From: JAWLGW01 sp964569055
GTDB taxonomy: Bacteria; Planctomycetota; J058
Length of the DNA stretch: 10,947 nucleotides
Assembly: GCA_964569055.1 (NCBI GenBank)
Contig: CAZMSZ010000260.1
Coordinates: forward strand, 1-10,947
Reading direction: 5' to 3'
Shown here: one piece after another, positions 6,818 through 10,947 of the stretch
Position numbering within the stretch: the stretch's first letter is position 1
Layout of the letters: each line of letters opens with the position of its first letter
The notes under the pieces: generated by a model
Databases searched by the model: none
Told to the model about the DNA's origin: nothing
What the model saw: only the letters and a program-made list of their open reading frames with translations
Position numbers and translations under genes: made by a program

Positions 6818-7903
6818 TCAGGGCGGCGTCAGCTCGGCGAACAGCGGCAGGTGATCGGAGGCCTGGGTCGGCACCGCCCGGCCGCCGGGGATCGCGGGCA
6901 GCCCGCGGCTGAAGATCCAGTCGAGCCGCTGCGGGAAGAAGCCGATCCCGAGCTGGGTGAAGCTCTTGTAGCCGGCCGTCGCGTCCTGCCAGCCCGCCGC
7001 GAGGATCGTGCGGATCGCCGGCTCCGCCGAGGGGGCCAGCGTGCAGTCCTGGCGCATGGGGTTGCAGGTCCAGGTGTTGAAGTCGCCGCCGATCACCTGC
7101 CGCGCGGGGCGGGTGGGGGCGGCGGCGTCGGCGAGCACCTCGCGCAGCTGCTTCTCGCGGTCGAACCCGTTGTCGCGGGTGGCGAGGTGCACCGCGTAGA
7201 ACCGGACCCGCTCCCCGGCGATCAACAGGTCGGCGCCGATCGCGTGTCGCCCGCCGATCCGGTCGAGCTTGCCGTAGTGGTCGTAGGCCGCCTGGAAGCG
7301 GATGTGCGTCACGTTGCCGATCGGATACTTCGAGAGGATCGCGGTGCAGTGCTCGCCGCCGCCCGGGACCTCGAGGTGGCGGTCCCACTGGGGCGCGAGC
7401 ACGTAGTCCATGCGCAGGGTCCGGGCGATGTCGCGCCCCATGTTGATCCGCGGCGGGCGCGAATCGGGGTCGTAGCGCGGCACCTCGGTCAACAGCAGCA
7501 CGTCGGCGTCGGCGAGGTCGGGGTCGGTCGCGAGCTGGCGGAGCACGCGGGCGCTGTCGCGGCCGAACTCCACGTTCCAGGCCACGACCTTCAGCGCGGC
7601 CGGGACCTGCATCGGGTCGCGGTCGCTGAACGAGTCCGACTCGAGGACGTGCGGGACGTGGACCGGATCGCCGCCGTTCGCCAGGTAGCCCGGCGGGAGC
7701 TGGATGAGCGGACCTGCCGGCACGTTGACGCCGACCGGCACCCAGGGCCCGGTCCCCGAGGCCACGGCCGCCGGCGTGGCGGTGGCGGTGGCGGCGCGCC
7801 CGCCGCCGCCCTCCTGCGCGCAGCCCGCGGCGAGCGCGAGGACGGCGAGGAGGGTGAGCGCGGGGCGCGCGGACCCGCCGCGGGTCGAGGGGGTGGTGCT
7901 CAT
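6818..7903 (-). CDS. Lipoprotein with endonuclease/exonuclease/phosphatase (EEP) domain
   Basis: The protein is 361 aa from ATG 7903, preceded by a gaggcgg Shine-Dalgarno. The frame stays open to 8104, but the signal peptide fixes the start. Residues 1-28 form a lipoprotein signal (PALTLLAVLALAAGC) with lipobox LAAGC and acylated Cys28, then a Gly/Ala/Thr linker, so the enzyme should be anchored outside the cytoplasmic membrane. The EEP fold spans about 104-358, with apparently intact active-site motifs: Asn110 (VVAWNVEFG), Glu140 (LLLTEV), His239 (VHLAT), Asp274 and Asn276 (GGDFNTW), Asp328 (LDWIF) and Asp350-His351 (ASDHLP). The family cleaves phosphodiesters or phosphate esters with Mg2+; members include nucleases, sphingomyelinases and inositol phosphatases. 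Cys280 and Cys287 could form a disulfide. The substrate cannot be assigned; extracytoplasmic DNA, or a phospholipid or phosphoester head group, are options. It is transcribed divergently from the kinase gene and leads the leftward gene series. Confidence 0.88.
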   Translation of the reverse strand: MSTTPSTRGGSARPALTLLAVLALAAGCAQEGGGGRAATATATPAAVASGTGPWVPVGVNVPAGPLIQLPPGYLANGGDPVHVPHVLESDSFSDRDPMQVPAALKVVAWNVEFGRDSARVLRQLATDPDLADADVLLLTEVPRYDPDSRPPRINMGRDIARTLRMDYVLAPQWDRHLEVPGGGEHCTAILSKYPIGNVTHIRFQAAYDHYGKLDRIGGRHAIGADLLIAGERVRFYAVHLATRDNGFDREKQLREVLADAAAPTRPARQVIGGDFNTWTCNPMRQDCTLAPSAEPAIRTILAAGWQDATAGYKSFTQLGIGFFPQRLDWIFSRGLPAIPGGRAVPTQASDHLPLFAELTPP

Positions 7904-7940
7904 TGATGCCGCCTCGGGGGCAGGGACTGCCGGCCCGGAA

Positions 7941-7957
7941 TGGCACAGAGTCTGCCA
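7941..7957 (+). promoter_or_regulatory. Sigma-54-like promoter / inverted repeat in the divergent region
   Basis: The 154-nt gap 7904-8057 separates the divergent EEP-lipoprotein and kinase genes. Within it, tggcacagagtctgc (7941-7955) matches the sigma-54 -24/-12 consensus TGGCAC-N5-TTGC at 9 of 10 defined bases with correct spacing. It would start transcription near 7967, ahead of the kinase. The same stretch is an inverted repeat, TGGCA (7941-7945) and TGCCA (7953-7957), with a weaker 8 of 10 sigma-54-like match on the minus strand. It could therefore instead be a dyad operator bound by a regulator of both genes. No enhancer-binding site was identified. Confidence 0.4.
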
Positions 7958-8057
7958 ACTGGGGGCGACCAGGTCCAGCATTCCCCCGGGAAGCCGCATG
8001 GCGCCTGGGCTCCCGCTCTCCCGCCGGTCGGTCCGCTCGGGCGCGTATGGTGAGGCC

Positions 8058-10214
8058 ATGGACGGCCCCCTGCGCCACCCGGCGGAGCTCGCGCGCGCCC
8101 CCACGGTGCCCCTCGAGGGGGCCGACGCAGCCGAGGACGCGCCCGGGCCGGCGGCCGTCTCCCAGGCCGCCTCAGCGCAGCCGGAGGCGATCCCGGCCGA
8201 CCTCCGGCTCCCCGCGCGCTACGTCGTGCGCGGCCTCCTCGGCCGCGGCGGGTTCGGCGCGGTCTACCTCGCCGACGACCTCGAGCTCGGGCGGCCGGTG
8301 GCGCTCAAGGTGCTGGCCGAGCTCGGCCCCGCCCAGGCCGCCCGGCTGCGGCGCGAGGCGCGCACCACCGCCCGGCTCGACGCGCCCGGGATCGTGAAGG
8401 TCTACGAGGTCGGCTGCCACGAGGGCCAGCACTACATCGCCATGCAGTACCTCCCCGGCCGCAGCCTGGCCGAGGCCCGCCTCGAGCGCCCCGCGCTGGT
8501 GCGGGTGGCGCGCGAGCTGGCCCTCGCGCTCCACCACGCGCACGAGCGCGGCGTCGTCCACTGCGACGTGAAGCCCGAGAACGTGCTGCTCGACGCGGCC
8601 GGACGCCCGCACCTGACCGACTTCGGGATCGCCCTCGACCGCGCGGTCGAGCCGACCGGCGAGCCGGGCGTGCTGGTGGGCACCCCCGACCTCATGCCCC
8701 CCGAGCAGGCCCGCGGCCGGCTCGACCTCGTGGACGCGCGCAGCGACGTCTACGGCCTGGGGATCACGCTGTACCTCCTCCTCACCGGGCGCCGCCCGTT
8801 CGTGCGCGAGTCGCTCCCGCTGACCCTGGCCGCTGTGCTCGGGGCCGAGCCGGCGCGGCTCCGCAGCCTCGACCCGAGCGTGCCGCGCGAGCTGGAGGCG
8901 GTGGTGCTGCGTTGCCTGGCGAAGGAGCCGCAGGGCCGCTACCGCAACGCCCGCGAGCTGGCGGCCGCCCTGGCCGCGCTGGAGGGGGTCGCGCCTCCCC
9001 GCACGCCGGCCCCCGCCGGCGACCCGCCCGGCGCGGGCGCCCCCGAGGCGCTCGAGGCGCTGCACGCGGTGGCGACGTGGGACGCCTGGGCGAGCCGCGC
9101 CAGCCGCGACCTGGGCCGGGGCGCGGCCCCCCTGGTGCGGGCGCTGCGCCGGCTCGAGGCGCTGCTGGCCGAGCACCCCGACCTGGCCTGGCCGCGCCTG
9201 CTGCGCGGCGTGATCCGCGCGCGGCTCGGGCGGCTCGACGGCGCCCTCGACGACCTCGAGCGCGCCATCGACCGCGCGCCGCGCGGCTGGGCCTTCCTCG
9301 AGCTCGGCGAGCTCTACCGGCGCCTCGCCACCCTCGAGCAGCTGGCCCCCGAGCGTGCCTTGGCCTACGCCGACGACGAGGACCGCCTCGGCGTCACCTG
9401 GGACTACCTCGAGCTGGCGCGGGTCGCGTTCGACGAGGCGGAGCGTCGCGAGCCCGGCCTGGTCGCCTGGCGCGCGAGCGCGCTCGACGCGCTGGGTCGG
9501 CTGGCCGAGGGCGATCCGGCCGGCGGCCGCGCCGCCTGCGCCGAGCTCCTGGCCGACGACCCGGACCTCGCCGAGGTGTGGCGCCTCGACGCCCACGCCG
9601 CGGCTCGGCTCGGCGCGGATCCCCGCCCCAGCCTGGCGCGCGCGCTCGAGGTCCGCCGCGGCGACTACGAGGCCTGGCACGACCACGCCGAGGCGGACCT
9701 CGCCGCCGGCGAGCTCGACGCGGCGCGAGCCGCGGCCGACCGGGCCGCGGCGGTCGCGCCCGACTGGGCGCCCGGCCTCGTGCTCGCCGCGCGCGCCCGA
9801 CTGCTCGCGAGCGCCGCGGGCCTCACCCCGGAGGAGCGCGCCGCGGTCTCGACGGCGCTGGACGGCGCCCGCCGCGCCGCTCCGCTCCCGGCCGACGTGG
9901 CCGGCGACTACCCGCCCCCCCGCACCCGAGCCGACCTCGAGGCCGCCTGGGTCGACCGCGCCCTGCGCGCCCTCGAGCCGGCCGTCGCGCGCGGCGCGTC
10001 GTCGCCGCCGCTCCGGCAGGCCCGCGCGCTCCTCCTCCGCGCCCGGCACGCCCTCGCCTTCGGCGACGACCCGCGCCCGGACCTCGACGCCGCCCTCGCC
10101 CTCGCCAACCCGCTGGCCGCCAGCGACCCGCGGGCGGGCGACCCGTGGTCAGCGGTGCTGGAGGCGGCGTTCCGCGCCCGGGCGGGCGGGCGCGAGGGCG
10201 ACGGCGCAGGCTGA
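8058..10214 (+). CDS. Hanks-type serine/threonine protein kinase with C-terminal TPR-like helical repeats
   Basis: The protein is 718 aa from ATG 8058. The upstream GGTGAGG is only 2 nt away, and an in-frame ATG at 7998 (738 aa) is an alternative. The kinase domain spans about 55-310: glycine loop GRGGFGAVY (62-70), VALKVL with Lys84, alpha-C Glu100 in LRREARTTARLD, catalytic loop VVHCDVKPENVLL with Asp170, DFG 188-190, GTPDLMPPEQ (208-217), DARSDVYGLG (227-235) and LLTGRRPF. The catalytic loop reads HCD instead of HRD, so activation-loop phosphorylation may not be needed; that is an inference. Activation-loop Thr200 and Thr209 are present. A Pro/Ala linker (311-330) leads to about 390 residues of Ala/Leu/Glu/Arg helical repeats (for example LLRGVIRARLGRLDGALDDLERAIDRAP at 381-408), resembling degenerate TPRs for partner binding. 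There is no transmembrane helix, so it should be cytosolic. Substrates are unknown. A lipoprotein gene follows after 82 nt, and the divergent neighbour is the EEP lipoprotein. Confidence 0.92.
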   Translation: MDGPLRHPAELARAPTVPLEGADAAEDAPGPAAVSQAASAQPEAIPADLRLPARYVVRGLLGRGGFGAVYLADDLELGRPVALKVLAELGPAQAARLRREARTTARLDAPGIVKVYEVGCHEGQHYIAMQYLPGRSLAEARLERPALVRVARELALALHHAHERGVVHCDVKPENVLLDAAGRPHLTDFGIALDRAVEPTGEPGVLVGTPDLMPPEQARGRLDLVDARSDVYGLGITLYLLLTGRRPFVRESLPLTLAAVLGAEPARLRSLDPSVPRELEAVVLRCLAKEPQGRYRNARELAAALAALEGVAPPRTPAPAGDPPGAGAPEALEALHAVATWDAWASRASRDLGRGAAPLVRALRRLEALLAEHPDLAWPRLLRGVIRARLGRLDGALDDLERAIDRAPRGWAFLELGELYRRLATLEQLAPERALAYADDEDRLGVTWDYLELARVAFDEAERREPGLVAWRASALDALGRLAEGDPAGGRAACAELLADDPDLAEVWRLDAHAAARLGADPRPSLARALEVRRGDYEAWHDHAEADLAAGELDAARAAADRAAAVAPDWAPGLVLAARARLLASAAGLTPEERAAVSTALDGARRAAPLPADVAGDYPPPRTRADLEAAWVDRALRALEPAVARGASSPPLRQARALLLRARHALAFGDDPRPDLDAALALANPLAASDPRAGDPWSAVLEAAFRARAGGREGDGAG

Positions 10215-10296
10215 CCGAGCGCAGCTTGCTCCGGCCGGCGCGCTGCGCCACGATCGACACCGCGATCCCACGATCTCCCTTCTCCGAGGAACACCC

Positions 10297-10773
10297 ATGA
10301 CCGCTCGTGCCCACCGTGTCCTACCGTGGCTCGCCGCCGCCCTCCTGCTCGTCTCCGCGGGCTGCACCAGCAGGCAGGCGCGCAAGGCCCGCGAGGGGAT
10401 CTACAAGGCCAGCGCGCCCGAGCGCGCCGAGGTCCAGGTCACCGACCTCGTCCTCCGCAAGCCGGCCCTCGGCCCGGGCGAGACGACCACCGTCTCCATG
10501 CACCTCGCCAACCACACCGCGACCGGCACCGGCCGCCTCACCGTCCGCCTGATCGGCTACCTCGACCCCAACGACCCCCGCACCAAGGTCGAGCTCGGCA
10601 ACGGCAGCATCCCCGAAGGCCTCGGCCCGGGCCGCGAGGAGCAGCCCCTCTCCTTCGAGATCAAGGCCCCGCCCACCCCCGGCACCTACTCCGCGTGGGT
10701 CGAGTTCTCCGCCAGCCAGACGGTGACCCGCGCCGCCGGCTCCGAGGGGCCGCTGAGCCTCCAGGTGCGCTGA
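10297..10773 (+). CDS. Small putative lipoprotein, beta-sandwich-like, function unknown
   Basis: The protein is 158 aa from ATG 10297, with a gagga Shine-Dalgarno (10286-10290) 6 nt upstream. A short basic N-terminus and a hydrophobic core (LPWLAAALLLVSAGC) end in a relaxed lipobox, SAGC, giving acylated Cys23; Ser at -3 is less usual than Leu. A basic stretch (RQARKAREG) follows. Residues about 43-158 alternate in a beta pattern with features of Ig-like/CARDB-type domains: VQVTDLVLRKPALGPGET, TVSMHLANHTATGTG, LSFEIKAPPTPGTYSAWVEF. These similarities are structural impressions and do not amount to a family assignment. It would sit on the periplasmic face of a membrane, possibly as a structural or binding protein. 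The larger reading frame in which it lies runs through the kinase gene out of frame and is spurious before 10297. It may be cotranscribed with the kinase, but the 82-nt gap also leaves room for its own promoter. Confidence 0.75.
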   Translation: MTARAHRVLPWLAAALLLVSAGCTSRQARKAREGIYKASAPERAEVQVTDLVLRKPALGPGETTTVSMHLANHTATGTGRLTVRLIGYLDPNDPRTKVELGNGSIPEGLGPGREEQPLSFEIKAPPTPGTYSAWVEFSASQTVTRAAGSEGPLSLQVR

Positions 10774-10804
10774 GCACTCCGCGCAAGGCCCCGCCTCACA
10801 CAAC

Positions 10805-10926
10805 GCGCCTCGCCGCATCGGAGGCTCCCCCCGGCCCCGTCGGAGCCTGCGCCACAGGTCTCTCTTCTCCGCGCCCTACCGGAGCGGCCGCTTCAGGTCT
10901 CTCCTCCTCACGCGAGGCGCCTCGCC
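10805..10926. repeat. Imperfect GC-rich repeats downstream of the lipoprotein gene
   Basis: Two adjacent 39-nt units, 10841-10879 and 10880-10918, share 19 of their first 24 positions, including caggtctctc (10855-10864 and 10894-10903). The 10-mer gcgcctcgcc at 10805-10814 recurs at 10917-10926, and each copy is followed by a related cggagg or cggggc block. The stretch 10774-10947 shows no credible gene or clear intrinsic terminator. The repeat may continue past the window edge. The copies are diverged, and in such GC-rich sequence part of the similarity may be chance. Confidence 0.35.
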
Positions 10927-10947
10927 CCACCGGGGCCCGCCCAACCA

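Noticed and set aside
8172..10049. A 625-codon open frame on the minus strand, opposite the kinase gene
   Set aside because: The plus strand carries unmistakable kinase motifs. The antisense product is low-complexity and has no recognisable domain.
10215..10296. Sigma-70 promoter for the small lipoprotein (TTGCTC near 10226 with a weak -10 about 17 nt on)
   Set aside because: The -10 candidate matches the consensus at only three of six positions, which is not better than chance in this composition.
10774..10947. CRISPR array
   Set aside because: There are only two diverged 39-nt units with no constant repeat and variable spacer pattern, and no cas genes nearby.

Overview
This window comes from a very GC-rich bacterium. 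Codon third positions are overwhelmingly G or C, and long spurious frames run open on both strands. Two lipobox proteins point to a Gram-negative-type cell envelope. Together with a Hanks-type Ser/Thr kinase carrying a helical-repeat tail, a DnaE2 mutagenesis polymerase and a possible sigma-54-like site, they suggest a myxobacterium-like or other 'deltaproteobacterial' lineage. That placement is an inference; no rRNA or other phylogenetic marker is present.

Layout. (1) 2-1978 (+) is the C-terminal 658 codons of the error-prone polymerase DnaE2, cut by the left window edge. (2) A 205-nt gap holds a near-perfect 36-nt palindrome. (3) 2184-3437 (+) encodes a RimK-type ATP-grasp glutamate ligase fused to a C-terminal RCK_C (TrkA_C) ligand-sensing domain. 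(4) 3438-3601 separates convergent genes and carries a strikingly AT-rich long inverted repeat. (5) 8104-3602 is read leftward as a tight series from 7903: an exo/endonuclease/phosphatase-fold lipoprotein, a small membrane ORF, a second membrane ORF in another frame (coupled start or frameshift), an alpha/beta hydrolase and a GuaB1-type IMP dehydrogenase/GMP reductase. Gaps of 28 nt, an overlap, 55 nt and 50 nt make one operon possible. (6) 7904-8057 is a divergent promoter region with a sigma-54-like inverted repeat. (7) 8058-10214 (+) encodes a soluble Ser/Thr kinase with an HCD catalytic loop and a TPR-like tail. (8) 10297-10773 (+) encodes a small lipoprotein. (9) 10774-10947 is non-coding and contains imperfect GC-rich repeats.

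Most of the genes belong to known families. DnaE2 would act in damage-induced mutagenesis, RimK in post-translational glutamylation, GuaB1 in purine salvage, and the kinase in signalling. I see no CRISPR array, transposase, phage gene, tRNA or rRNA, and no clear new multi-gene system. The items most worth a second look are the RimK-RCK_C fusion, the AT-rich palindrome between convergent genes, the divergent-promoter inverted repeat, and the broken or coupled membrane gene.
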